Shown here: positions 14,597-22,369 of the stretch, one piece after another
Layout of the letters: each line of letters begins with the position of its first letter
Position numbering within the stretch: the stretch's first letter is position 1
Assembly (NCBI RefSeq): GCF_022180365.1
Contig: NZ_BQKV01000003.1
Coordinates: 1 to 51,016 of the forward strand
From: Faecalibacterium gallinarum
GTDB lineage: Bacteria; Bacillota; Clostridia; Oscillospirales; Ruminococcaceae
Length of the DNA stretch: 51,016 bases
Reading direction: 5' to 3'
The notes under the pieces: model-generated
What the model was told of the DNA's origin: nothing
Seen by the model: only the letters and a program-made list of their open reading frames with translations
The model's database searches: none
Program-made: the position numbers and the translations under genes

Positions 14597-15871
14597 ATGA
14601 GTGAGAATAAAACTGTCTATGGCGCTGACATTAAACGACTGCCCCTGCGGGAACTGCTGAAACGGATCGGCCCCGGTCTGGTGGCCACCGGCATCGTCAT
14701 TGGCCCCGGCGCGGTGACCACCGCCGCCATGCTGGGCGCAGACTACGGGTACTCCCTGGTCTGGCTGATTATTCCCATCATCTTTATGGGCATCACCTTT
14801 ATGATGACCACCAACCGTCTGGCCATCATCACCGGCATGCCCACCATCCACGCCATCCGCAAATATTACGGCCGGGCCGCCGCCTATGTGGTGGGCATCG
14901 CCGTGTTTATGGCCTGCCTGTTCTTCACCATGGGCAACATCTCGGGCACCGGCGCAGGCATGAACCTGATTTTTGGCGTCAACTGGAAACTGGGCTCGGT
15001 CATCATGATTGCGGTGGTGGTCTACTGCTACTTCGCCAAGAACGTCTACTCCAAAGTGGAAAAAATCATCACCCTCTGCATCCTGGTGATGATCGTCTCC
15101 TTCTACGCCACCCTGATCGGCGTGGGCGGCCCGGACTGGGGCGCCTTCGGCAAGGGGCTGGTGAGCTTTGAGATCCCCGAGGGCAGCCTCGCCACCGCGC
15201 TGGCCTTTATCTCCACCAACGCGGCGGTGACCTCGGGCATCTACGCCACCTACCTGGGCAAGGAAAAGAAGTGGAAGAAAGAGGACCTGTTCAACGGCGT
15301 TATGTTCACCGACGCCCTGGTCCACATCATCAGCGTGGTGCTGATCTCGGGCGCCATCATCCTGGTGGGCGCCGTGGTGCTCCACCCCCAGGGGCTCTCC
15401 ATCTCGGCCCCGGCCCAGCTGGCGGAGCTGCTGGTGCCCATCATGGGCGGCGCGGCCCGGTACATCATGGGCCTGGCGCTGCTGGGCGCGGGCTTCTCCT
15501 CCCTGCTGGCCAACACCCAGCGCGGCATGGTGCTGCTGGGGGCGGGCCTGGACAAGGACGTCAGCCTGGAGAGCAAGTTCATCCGGATCGGCTGCCTGAT
15601 CTGCCTGGCCTTCGCCATGGTGATCTGCTACAGCTACGACGGCTCTCCCACCCAGCTGATCCTGATGGCCAACATCGCCACCTCCATCGCCACCCCGGTG
15701 GGCGGCCTGTTCATCCTGCTGCTGCTCTGGCGCAATGACGTGAACGAAGGGTACAAAAAGCCCACCGTCCTCCGCATCTGCATGACCATCAGCTACATTT
15801 TCGCCCTGATTATGACCGGCTCGGCCCTGTCCGGCCAGCTGCCCAAACTGATGGCCCTCTTCGGCCTGTGA
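14597..15871 (+). CDS. NRAMP-related membrane transporter lacking canonical metal ligands
   Basis: A 424-residue polytopic protein of the NRAMP fold with about 11 hydrophobic segments. In true Nramp Mn/Fe transporters the first helix carries Asp-Pro-Gly-Asn and helix 6 carries Met-Pro-His-Asn. Here the first is GPGAVTTAAM (residues 36-45) and the sixth region reads FISTNAAVTSGIY (about 200-212). The Asp, Asn and Met ligands are therefore missing and Mn2+/Fe2+ transport is doubtful. Related NRAMP-like proteins occur beside organic-acid enzymes (for example ycsG near the 5-oxoprolinase genes of B. subtilis). Its pairing with an aldolase-like gene suggests a small organic substrate. The start at 14597 has AAAGGAGC upstream. 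Confidence 0.85.
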   Translation: MSENKTVYGADIKRLPLRELLKRIGPGLVATGIVIGPGAVTTAAMLGADYGYSLVWLIIPIIFMGITFMMTTNRLAIITGMPTIHAIRKYYGRAAAYVVGIAVFMACLFFTMGNISGTGAGMNLIFGVNWKLGSVIMIAVVVYCYFAKNVYSKVEKIITLCILVMIVSFYATLIGVGGPDWGAFGKGLVSFEIPEGSLATALAFISTNAAVTSGIYATYLGKEKKWKKEDLFNGVMFTDALVHIISVVLISGAIILVGAVVLHPQGLSISAPAQLAELLVPIMGGAARYIMGLALLGAGFSSLLANTQRGMVLLGAGLDKDVSLESKFIRIGCLICLAFAMVICYSYDGSPTQLILMANIATSIATPVGGLFILLLLWRNDVNEGYKKPTVLRICMTISYIFALIMTGSALSGQLPKLMALFGL

Positions 15872-15927
15872 TCCTTAGGGGAAACCTCCATAACAACCCT
15901 TGTGGATAAAACTCTGCCAAAAGCATG

Positions 15928-15970
15928 GCGGCCCCCGCGGCGTTTTCTGCCGCGGGGGCCGCTGTGTTTT
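15928..15970 (+). terminator. Intrinsic terminator after the NRAMP-like gene
   Basis: A perfect 14-bp GC-rich stem (15928-15941 with 15949-15962) is followed by TGTGTTTTT. It separates two convergent genes. Confidence 0.85.
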
Positions 15971-15978
15971 TGTATGGG

Positions 15979-16695
15979 TTAGAGCTGCCCCGCCACCAGG
16001 GCCGCCCCCGAGAAGATCAGGAGCAGGATCACCGCTTTTTTGATCCGCTTCTCGTCCAGGTACCGGCTGCTGAAGATCCCGAGCCCCAGGCCTGCCAGCA
16101 TGGCGGGGGCCAGGGTCAAAGCCTGGAAAAGAGAGGCCGGGGTCAGGATGCCCCAGAGAGAGTAGAGCACCAGCCGGAGGGTGTTCTCGGCAAAAAAGAC
16201 GACGCAGATGTTGGCCTTGAAGCCGTGGCTGTCCTCAGTGACCCGGCTGACGTAGGCCCCCAAAAGGGCCCCCACCCCATACAAGCCGCAGAGCAGCCCC
16301 GAGAGCACCCCGATGACCCCCAGGGCCAGCCGGGAGCCCCGGCCCTTGGCGGGGTGGGACTCGGACCAGAGCATTTCCACCCCCACCAGGACGATGGCCG
16401 CGCCGAAGAAGAGTTTCACCAGGGAGGTATCGGCGTTCTTTAAAAAGAGGATGCCGGGGACGCTGCCCGCCAGCACCAGGGCCGCCAGGGGCAGGCAGAC
16501 CGACCAGCGGATGGATTTCCGCTCCCGCCAGGCGACGATCAGGTTGGTGGGGTAGCCCAGCACCAGCTCCACGGGGGAGATGTTGGCGTTGTCGTTCCCG
16601 AAACTTAAAATGGTCGTGAACACCAGGGTGTTGGCAAAGCCGCAGAGGCCTTTAATGAAAAACGCGCAGACCGTGGCGGTGATCCACCAGAACAT
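15979..16695 (-). CDS. TauE/SafE (DUF81) family membrane permease
   Basis: A 238-residue protein with about seven or eight hydrophobic helices. The opening WWITATVCAFFIKGLCGFAN, with a Gly-Phe-x-Asn turn, and the mid-protein repeat GVIGVLSGLLCGLYGVGALLG are characteristic of TauE/SafE permeases, implicated in export or uptake of sulfur-containing and other organic anions. It faces the NRAMP-like gene and is divergent from the sigma-factor operon. The substrate is unknown. There is no obvious operon partner. Confidence 0.82.
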   Translation of the reverse strand: MFWWITATVCAFFIKGLCGFANTLVFTTILSFGNDNANISPVELVLGYPTNLIVAWRERKSIRWSVCLPLAALVLAGSVPGILFLKNADTSLVKLFFGAAIVLVGVEMLWSESHPAKGRGSRLALGVIGVLSGLLCGLYGVGALLGAYVSRVTEDSHGFKANICVVFFAENTLRLVLYSLWGILTPASLFQALTLAPAMLAGLGLGIFSSRYLDEKRIKKAVILLLIFSGAALVAGQL

Positions 16696-16936
16696 ATTGT
16701 AATGCGCCTCCCGATTCCTTATACTGTTGGATGATCCCTGCCGGTGCGCGCCCGGCAGCGGGAGTTATTCTACCATAAAGAGGCGAATTTTGAAAGCCGC
16801 AGGCCCGCCCGGGAGAGGGGGCCAAAAATATTTTTTGAAAACTTGCAGGGTTTTCTCCCTGGGGCTCGTATTGATGGATAGAAAGGGCGCGGGGGGTGCA
16901 GCGCCTGCGGGAGAGGAGGGATGCCGGACGGCTGGA

Positions 16937-17515
16937 ATGACAATCCGAGAATTTTCTGCCCTGGTGCAGAAATACCAGGGGCTGGTGTACACGGTCTGCC
17001 ACCAACTGGTGCCGGACGGCGAAGAGGCCCAGGACCTGGCTCAGGAGACCTTCCTGGCGGCCTGGCGGGCCATCGACCGCTGCCCGGCGGGGTACGAGAA
17101 ACAGTGGCTGGCCCGCATCGCCGCCAACAAGGCCAAGGATTACCTGCGCAGCGGCTGGGCCCGCCGGATGGACACCCCCGGCGACGAGGTGCTGGCCCTG
17201 GCGGGGGCCCCGCCAGGCGACGGCCCCGAGGCCCGGGCCCTGGACACCCTGGGGGCCGAGGCGCTGGAAGGGCTGATCCTAAACCTGCGGGAGCCCTACC
17301 GCACGCCCTGCCGGCTCTGCTGGCTGGAACAGCACTCCGTCCGGGAAGCGGCGGCCCTCTGCGGCCGGCCCGAGAAAACGGTGAGCGCCCAGCTCACCCG
17401 GGCCCGGCGGATGTTGCAGGAACAGATACTTACCATGGAAAGGGGGAACGGCGATGGAGCTGTTTCGGGAGGATGGCTGTCTGACCGACGAGGGTCTGGA
17501 CGCCCTGATTCATAA
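16937..17515 (+). CDS. ECF-type RNA polymerase sigma factor
   Basis: A 192-residue sigma factor. Region 2 reads ALVQKYQGLVYTVCHQLVP followed by EAQDLAQETFLAAWRAID (residues 8-50). Region 4 near 135-165 holds HSVREAAALCGRPEKTVSAQ and LTRARRMLQEQ. No region 1 or 3 is present, as in ECF factors. The ATG at 16937 fits the family N-terminus; AGGAGG at 16914-16919 lies 17 bases before it, an unusually long spacing, so translation may be weak. The last 62 nt overlap the next gene, giving a C-terminal tail (after about residue 172) probably dispensable. The anti-sigma-like gene next door indicates membrane-signal control. Confidence 0.87.
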   Translation: MTIREFSALVQKYQGLVYTVCHQLVPDGEEAQDLAQETFLAAWRAIDRCPAGYEKQWLARIAANKAKDYLRSGWARRMDTPGDEVLALAGAPPGDGPEARALDTLGAEALEGLILNLREPYRTPCRLCWLEQHSVREAAALCGRPEKTVSAQLTRARRMLQEQILTMERGNGDGAVSGGWLSDRRGSGRPDS

Positions 17516-17924
17516 CCAACTGGACGAACTGGGGCGGCTGGAAGCCGCCGAGCATCTGTCCTACTGCGACCGGTGCCTGGACCGGTACACGGCCCGGCTG
17601 ACCGGCGAAACCCTGGAACAGCCGCCCCGGGGGATGAGCCGCCCGGTGCTCCAGACCATCTGGGTCCGGGTGATGCAGAACTTCTATGGCCGGGCCGCCG
17701 TGGCCGGGGTGGCGGCGCTTTTGGCCCTGACCATCTGGGGCAGCGGGGCCTTCCGGCTGGCCCTGAGCCGGGGCCACAGCCTGGAGCAGACCCGGCCGTC
17801 CAGCGGGGCCACCCCGCCCGCGCCCCAGATGGTCGAGCCCGACCGGCCCGGCCACCTCTACGACAAGCTGTTCGAGGCCTGGGGTGCCCTCTTCACAACC
17901 GACGAAACCAATACCACGAGGTGA
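17454..17924 (+). CDS. Zinc-finger anti-sigma factor, single-pass membrane protein
   Basis: A 156-residue protein. The N-terminal cytosolic part holds EAAEHLSYCDRCLDRY, a His-x3-Cys-x2-Cys (ZAS/zf-HC2) motif near residues 32-40. One transmembrane helix follows (about 78-98, AVAGVAALLALTIWGSGAF) and then a short extracytoplasmic Pro/Ser-rich tail. Such proteins bind and hold the cognate ECF factor. The gene overlaps the sigma gene by 62 nt in another frame, which suggests translational coupling and fixed stoichiometry. No regulated-proteolysis partner is seen in the window. Confidence 0.8.
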   Translation: MELFREDGCLTDEGLDALIHNQLDELGRLEAAEHLSYCDRCLDRYTARLTGETLEQPPRGMSRPVLQTIWVRVMQNFYGRAAVAGVAALLALTIWGSGAFRLALSRGHSLEQTRPSSGATPPAPQMVEPDRPGHLYDKLFEAWGALFTTDETNTTR

Positions 17925-17930
17925 TCTACA

Positions 17931-18554
17931 ATGAAAAACGGATTTTTGACCTTCTGCTTTGCCTTTGTGCCCGGGGCCGGGCAGATGTACCAGGGCTATA
18001 TGAAGCGGGGCCTCTCTCTGGTGAGCCTCTTCTGCGGGGGCTTTGTGCTGGGCTGGCTGGCCGAGCCCCTGCTGGCGGTGACCCCCATTATCTGGATGTA
18101 CAGCTTCTTCGACACCTTCAACCTCCGGGCCCAGCTGGGGGCGGGCAACGCCCCCGCCGATGATTTCCTGATCCACCTGGGCCGGGACGAGAGCTTTGAG
18201 CGGCTGCTGGCCCGCCGGCACAAGCTGTTCGGCTGGGGCCTGGTGGCGCTGGGCGGCTATATCCTGTACGACGAGTTTATCCTGGGCACCCTGGAACGGC
18301 TGTTCTGGACCTACGACGTCCGCAACTGGATGCTCCGGGCGGTGTATGAGCTGCTCCGGGAGGTGCCCCAGCTGATCCTCTGCCTGGCCCTGATCCTGTT
18401 GGGTCTCTGGCTGGTGCGGGGGCCCCGGAACGCCCGGAATACCATCCCCGGCCCCGAGACCGGGGACGCCGGTTACGACGGGGACGAGGATTTCTGCAAC
18501 TATATCGCACAGGAGGAGCGTGACGACCATGACGACCGAACCGAAGAAAACTGA
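17931..18554 (+). CDS. TM2-domain-like membrane protein in the sigma-factor operon
   Basis: A 207-residue membrane protein. The start NGFLTFCFAFVPGAGQMYQG and the MKRGLSL turn are typical of TM2-domain or related small membrane proteins. Further hydrophobic segments are at about 25-60, 95-115 and 140-160. The C-terminus is charged and acidic. It starts six bases after the anti-sigma gene behind GAGGTG and overlaps the next gene by about 26 nt. The function is unknown; position implies a role in the envelope response controlled by the ECF factor. Confidence 0.72.
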   Translation: MKNGFLTFCFAFVPGAGQMYQGYMKRGLSLVSLFCGGFVLGWLAEPLLAVTPIIWMYSFFDTFNLRAQLGAGNAPADDFLIHLGRDESFERLLARRHKLFGWGLVALGGYILYDEFILGTLERLFWTYDVRNWMLRAVYELLREVPQLILCLALILLGLWLVRGPRNARNTIPGPETGDAGYDGDEDFCNYIAQEERDDHDDRTEEN

Positions 18555-19422
18555 ACCCATGGAGGGAGCGGCACCCGTTCCCCCGGCCCCCAAGGCTCCC
18601 CGGCCCGCCGCCCCGGACCGTCCGATCCGCCGGGTGGGCAGCATCACCCTGGGCTTTGCCCTGATCGCGGCGGGGGCGTTCTTCCTCTTGTTCTACTTCT
18701 GGCCGGCCTTCAACTGGCAGCTGGTGCTCAAGCTGGCCCCGGCCCTGGCGCTGGTGCTGCTGGGGTGCGAGGTGCTGTACAGCGCCGCCCGCCCCGGCCG
18801 GTGGAAATACGATTTCCTCTCGGTGTTCGCCTGTCTGGCCCTGATGGGCGGGGCCTTCTGCCTGGCCTTTGTGCCGGTGGTCTGGGAGCGGATGGGCCCG
18901 GCCCGGAGCATCCGGGAGCAGCAGCTTACCGACGGTTATATTGACCAGCTGTATTCCGACCTGGAAAGCCAGGCGGGGCAGATCCGGCTCAAGGATCTGC
19001 GGGGCAACGTCTACCTGAACACGGTGGACGAGGAGCCCGAGCGGCTGGACCTCTCGGACGACGCGGCCCGGCTCTACCTCTGGGTGGAGCTCTACGGCCC
19101 CTACGAGGGCAGCGAGGACTTTGCGGCGGACTGCCGGGCCCTGACCGACGTGATCCGCAGCCAGGCCCACCAGCCCGAGGAGGTTTACTTCTACTACGAC
19201 TACCGGCCCGAGGGTCGCCCCGACCAGGAGCTCCAGGGCGGCCGGCTGGAGCTGGAGCTGATGGGCCCGGTGCAGCTGGACTGGACCCAGGCCCAGATGG
19301 CCGAGCAGGTGGAGGCCGAGGGCTGTTTCGACCCCGCCGAGAGCCTCCCGGCCGAGTCGGAGCCGGCGGCCGAAGAACCGGCAGCCTCCCAGGCCGCAGA
19401 GACCGCGGCAGAGGCGGCCTGA
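18529..19422 (+). CDS. Membrane protein with LiaF/DUF5668-like transmembrane region
   Basis: About 297 residues. A Pro/Ala-rich cytosolic start is followed by RVGSITLGFALIAAGAFFLL, a second hydrophobic segment (LVLKLAPALALVLLGCEVL) and a third (FLSVFACLALMGGAFCLAF). A hydrophilic domain of about 140 residues and an Ala/Glu-rich tail follow. The helical block resembles the membrane part of LiaF/DUF5668 envelope-stress proteins. ATG 18529 is used; GTG at 18520 in frame is nearer to AGGAGG (18511-18516) and cannot be excluded. It is last in the sigma/anti-sigma operon and ends before a strong terminator. The enzymatic or binding role is not recognisable. Confidence 0.7.
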   Translation: MTTEPKKTEPMEGAAPVPPAPKAPRPAAPDRPIRRVGSITLGFALIAAGAFFLLFYFWPAFNWQLVLKLAPALALVLLGCEVLYSAARPGRWKYDFLSVFACLALMGGAFCLAFVPVVWERMGPARSIREQQLTDGYIDQLYSDLESQAGQIRLKDLRGNVYLNTVDEEPERLDLSDDAARLYLWVELYGPYEGSEDFAADCRALTDVIRSQAHQPEEVYFYYDYRPEGRPDQELQGGRLELELMGPVQLDWTQAQMAEQVEAEGCFDPAESLPAESEPAAEEPAASQAAETAAEAA

Positions 19423-19461
19423 GAGAGAACCCAACTATAAACCATATACCCCAAGAGAACA

Positions 19462-19492
19462 CCCCCGGGCGGCCTGCCTGGGGGCTTTTTTT
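19462..19492 (+). terminator. Intrinsic terminator of the sigma-factor operon
   Basis: A 9-bp GC stem around CCCCCGGGC / GCCTGGGGG is followed by seven T. Confidence 0.85.
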
Positions 19493-20005
19493 AGGGAATA
19501 GGGAAGGAGACCGGCGGGCTGCGATGACCCTTTGGGAGAGCCGGAGCGTGGCAGACGGCGGTTCCCGCTCCCTGCCACGGAGGCCGCCGCCCTTGCGCCG
19601 GGGGGCTTCTGGGCGGGCGCCTGGCACCCATCGGAGGGGGCGCAGGCGGGGCCGCTGCCCGCCTTTTTGGAGGCGCTGCTGCAACCCGCGCCCCCGCTGG
19701 GTTCTAGCCTCTCCCAGAAGAAACCCGCCCCCCCAAGGGAGGGGGCGGGGCAGTGGCCGGCCGGAGAAACACCGAGGGCCCTCCCGCACCGGGAGGGCCC
19801 TCTCGTTCGCCGTGAGAAAAGGGAATAGACGCAACAAAGGCCGGGCGGATCACCGCCCGGCCTTTGCCGGTATCCCAACGGGCGGCTGCCCGCTGGAACG
19901 ATGCTTAGGGATTGGAAACTGATGGATCTGCCTGACAACCCCCGACGGGGGACTGTCTAAGAGAACAGGGCCACCGGAAAGTCAAGAAGGTTTGGGGGTT
20001 CAGAA
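19493..20005. other. 513-base intergenic stretch with several perfect hairpins
   Basis: No convincing gene. It holds an 8-bp inverted repeat (19547-19554 with 19572-19579), a C7/G-rich hairpin near 19725-19750, a 12-bp perfect stem (19774-19785 with 19791-19802) and a 13-bp perfect stem (19836-19848 with 19853-19865). The last is followed on the minus strand by a short T-rich tract and may end the PTS operon that stops at 20006. The short open frames here are Arg/Pro-rich and look non-coding. Confidence 0.6.
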
Positions 20006-20830
20006 TCAGAAGATGCCGATGGCGCCGCCCAGAATGCCCAGAACCAGCAGCAGAGCGATGCACTTGACGGGGGTCCAGCCCTTCTTCTTCATCAGAGCGA
20101 ACAGAACCAGAGTGATGGTCAGGGGGATCAGCTTGGGCAGAACGCCGTCCAGGATGCTCTGGATAACGATGGGGCTGTCGCCGTTCTCGATGACCAGGTT
20201 GATGGTGGTAGCGCCGTAGTTGGAGGTCAGAGCACCAACAACGAACACGCCCAGCATGGAAGCCGCACGGGTGAACTCCTTGGCGTTGGCAGTCAGCAGC
20301 TCAATGGCCTTGGTGCCCAGGTTGTAAGACCAGTACATCAGGAAGAAGCGGCAGGCGAACTGAACCACGTTGAAGATCAACAGGAACAGGATGGGGCCGG
20401 CCAGCGAGCCATTGATGGCCATGTTCGAGGTGATACCTGCGGTGATGGGCACCAGGGTGAACCAGAAGATGGCGTCGCCGATGCCGCCCAGGGGGCCCAT
20501 GGCCGCCACGCGGACGGCACGGATGGTGTTGATGTCAGCCTTCTGCTGCTCCAGGGACAGGACAATGCCCATCACGAAAGTGACCAGGAAGGGGTGGGTG
20601 TTGAAGAACTCCAGGTTGTGCTGCATGGAGATCTCCAGGTCTTCCTTGTTGTCGGCGTGGATCTTCTCCAGGCCGGGCAGGATGCAGTACAGCCAGCCGC
20701 CAGCCTGCATGCGCTCGTAGTTGAAGGATGCCTGCAGGTTCAGGGAACGGAAGACCATCTTGTTCAGCGTCTTTTTATCGAGCGGCTGAGCCGGGGTCAG
20801 ATTGTTGTAATGAGTAGCATCAAATGCCAT
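20006..20830 (-). CDS. Mannose-family PTS EIID membrane component
   Basis: A 274-residue EIID. Family marks include RSLNLQASFNYERMQAGGWL near the start, FFNTHPFLVTFVMGIVLSLE and AAMGPLGGIGDAIFW. The C-terminus has hydrophobic helices. With EIIC it forms the membrane channel of the complex. The ATG at 20830 is chosen because GGAGG lies eight bases upstream, inside the end of EIIC, giving an 11-base overlap; an in-frame ATG at 20845 would remove that Shine-Dalgarno. It is third of IIB-IIC-IID. The linked AgaS, NagA and tagatose-bisphosphate aldolase genes suggest N-acetylgalactosamine or galactosamine as substrate. Confidence 0.9.
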   Translation of the reverse strand: MAFDATHYNNLTPAQPLDKKTLNKMVFRSLNLQASFNYERMQAGGWLYCILPGLEKIHADNKEDLEISMQHNLEFFNTHPFLVTFVMGIVLSLEQQKADINTIRAVRVAAMGPLGGIGDAIFWFTLVPITAGITSNMAINGSLAGPILFLLIFNVVQFACRFFLMYWSYNLGTKAIELLTANAKEFTRAASMLGVFVVGALTSNYGATTINLVIENGDSPIVIQSILDGVLPKLIPLTITLVLFALMKKKGWTPVKCIALLLVLGILGGAIGIF

Positions 20831-21632
20831 CTTCGTCGCCTCCATTCACAGTTGCACCAGCGCCGGCGCTCTTGATGGCGCAGCGAGTCTGGAAGTCGTA
20901 CAGAGCGATTGCAATACCAACGAAAGCAACCAGCAGCAGGGCAGAGCCGGACAGATCGGGGATGTAGCCGATGACGGTAGCCAGAGCGAAACCGGCAAAG
21001 TAGATGCCCCAGTAATCGTTGGAGAGCATGATCCGCAGCAGGACGGCGAAACCGACGTAACGCATCATGCCGCCGGCAGCGCTCAGACCGTTCATGAACC
21101 ACTGGTACTTGTCGGACAGAGCGCTCAGGGTCTCGCCCATTGCGGCGCCGCCCAGCAGGCCGGCGGTGCAGACGATGGCGAACAGAACGCCCAGGATAGC
21201 CATGGCCAGGTAGTTCAGACGGACAATGCCCTTGGTGTCGCCCTTCTGAGCCATCTTATCCGCAACAGACATCATGGGGGACATGGCGGTGAACAGCAGG
21301 GTCACCATGTACTGACCAATGATGGCGAAGGGAACAGCCAGGCCGACCGCAGCGGTGGTGTCCAGACCGGAAGAAATTGCGAAAACAGCAGCCATGATGC
21401 CGCCGATGACCGCGTTGGGGGGCTGTGCGCCGCCAACGGGCATGTTGCCGATGGTCATCAGCTGATAGGTACCGCCGACCACCAGACCGGTGGGCAGATC
21501 GCCCAGGATGGCGCCGATCACAGCGCCGGTGACGATAGGCTGGTACAGAGATTCCAGGAAGTCGAACTGGTCAATCGCAACGATAAACACGAAGAGAAAG
21601 ACCAGAATAATCTGAATAGCACTAAAGCCCAT
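20820..21632 (-). CDS. Mannose-family PTS EIIC membrane component
   Basis: A 270-residue EIIC. It carries the family segments FLESLYQPIVTGAVIGAILG followed by DLPTGLVVGGTYQLM, and GGAQPPNAVIGGIMAAVFA. About eight hydrophobic helices are visible. The start at 21632 has GGAGAATAAATC before it. It lies 39 nt after EIIB and overlaps EIID. EIIC binds and translocates the sugar while EIIB phosphorylates it. Exact specificity cannot be read from the sequence; the neighbouring catabolic genes point to an N-acetylated or amino hexose. Confidence 0.9.
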   Translation of the reverse strand: MGFSAIQIILVFLFVFIVAIDQFDFLESLYQPIVTGAVIGAILGDLPTGLVVGGTYQLMTIGNMPVGGAQPPNAVIGGIMAAVFAISSGLDTTAAVGLAVPFAIIGQYMVTLLFTAMSPMMSVADKMAQKGDTKGIVRLNYLAMAILGVLFAIVCTAGLLGGAAMGETLSALSDKYQWFMNGLSAAGGMMRYVGFAVLLRIMLSNDYWGIYFAGFALATVIGYIPDLSGSALLLVAFVGIAIALYDFQTRCAIKSAGAGATVNGGDEDGI

Positions 21633-21671
21633 GATTTATTCTCCTTTACACAAGTTCGCAGGAGAAGCGGT

Positions 21672-22148
21672 TTACTTGAACAGCTTCTCGATGCTTTCGG
21701 CCGGCTCGGTGGGCACCCGGCGGATCTCCAGCTCCACGCCCAGATCCCGCAGCTTCTTAAAGGCCTCGACATCCTTGTCGTCCACAGCCACAGAGCCCGC
21801 GACCTGGCGCTTGCCCTCGGCCATGTGCATGTTGCCGATGTTGACCTTCTTGATGGGGACGCCGCCCTCAACCAGCTTGAGAACATCGGTGGGGTTCTCC
21901 GCCACGATGAAGATCAGCTGTTTGTCGGACGCCTTGTGGATGGTGGAAATGGTTTTCTCGAGGGTCCAGTACCGCATGGAAGCGTAGCTGGGGGCGGCCA
22001 TATCCATCAGGCCCTGGCGGAGCTTGTTGCCCGCCACCTCGTCGTTGGCGACGAGGATCAGGTTCGCGCCGATGGCGCCGCACCACTGGGTGGCCACCTG
22101 TCCATGGACCAACCGATTGTCGATTCTGGTTAAAACGATGTTCGGCAT
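21672..22148 (-). CDS. Mannose/sorbose-family PTS EIIB
   Basis: A 158-residue cytosolic EIIB with the phosphorylation site His15 in RIDNRLVHGQVATQW, followed by the typical LILVANDEVAGNKLRQGLM. It accepts phosphate from the EIIA encoded at 26861-27295 and passes it to the sugar. The ATG at 22148 has AAGGAGGAA upstream. First gene of the IIB-IIC-IID operon, behind a perfect -10 box with no recognisable -35, which implies an activator. EIIA is not in this operon but sits 5 kb away with AgaS, so the PTS is split over two co-regulated units. Confidence 0.92.
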   Translation of the reverse strand: MPNIVLTRIDNRLVHGQVATQWCGAIGANLILVANDEVAGNKLRQGLMDMAAPSYASMRYWTLEKTISTIHKASDKQLIFIVAENPTDVLKLVEGGVPIKKVNIGNMHMAEGKRQVAGSVAVDDKDVEAFKKLRDLGVELEIRRVPTEPAESIEKLFK

Positions 22149-22202
22149 GTAAAGATTCCTCCTTAACTTTTTTGCCCTGAGTTTCCAATTCAAGGTACCC
22201 TT

Positions 22203-22256
22203 ATTATATCGAAAATGCGTTTTAAAGTCTTTGCACTTTTTAGTAATTCATTGCCG
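22203..22256 (-). promoter_or_regulatory. Activator-dependent promoter of the PTS IIB-IIC-IID operon with bipartite motif
   Basis: On the minus strand the order is CGGCAA (22251-22256), 7 nt, CTAAAAAGTGCAAA (22230-22243), 21 nt and TATAAT (22203-22208). No -35 hexamer is present at the right distance. The same bipartite motif, order and 21-nt distance occur before nagA at 28578-28632. It is a strong candidate binding site for the adjacent AraC-type regulator. Confidence 0.65.
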
Positions 22257-22303
22257 AAAATTGGTGAATGTGTGACTTGCCGTCAACGAAAAGTGTTTAA
22301 TAC

Positions 22304-22342
22304 TGTCAAAATTGACAAATCGCACTTTTATGGTATTATAAT
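22304..22342 (+). promoter_or_regulatory. Promoter of the AraC-type regulator
   Basis: TTGACA (22312-22317) and TATAAT (22337-22342) are separated by 19 nt; TATTAT at 22334 gives 16 nt. The -35 lies in an inverted repeat TGTCAA-AA-TTGACA (22304-22317), a possible operator. GCACTTTT, part of the bipartite motif, recurs at 22322-22329. Confidence 0.6.
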
Positions 22343-22369
22343 ATATACAATACGGAGGAACCTACGCTT

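Noticed and set aside
16845-16905. Possible ECF-type promoter (GAAAACTT ... CGTATT) for sigma autoregulation
   Set aside because: The gap between the two elements is about 22 nt, too long for the usual 15-17 nt of ECF promoters.
19532-19828. Small open frame in the gap after the sigma operon
   Set aside because: Arg/Pro/Ala-rich, crosses several perfect hairpins and has no Shine-Dalgarno.
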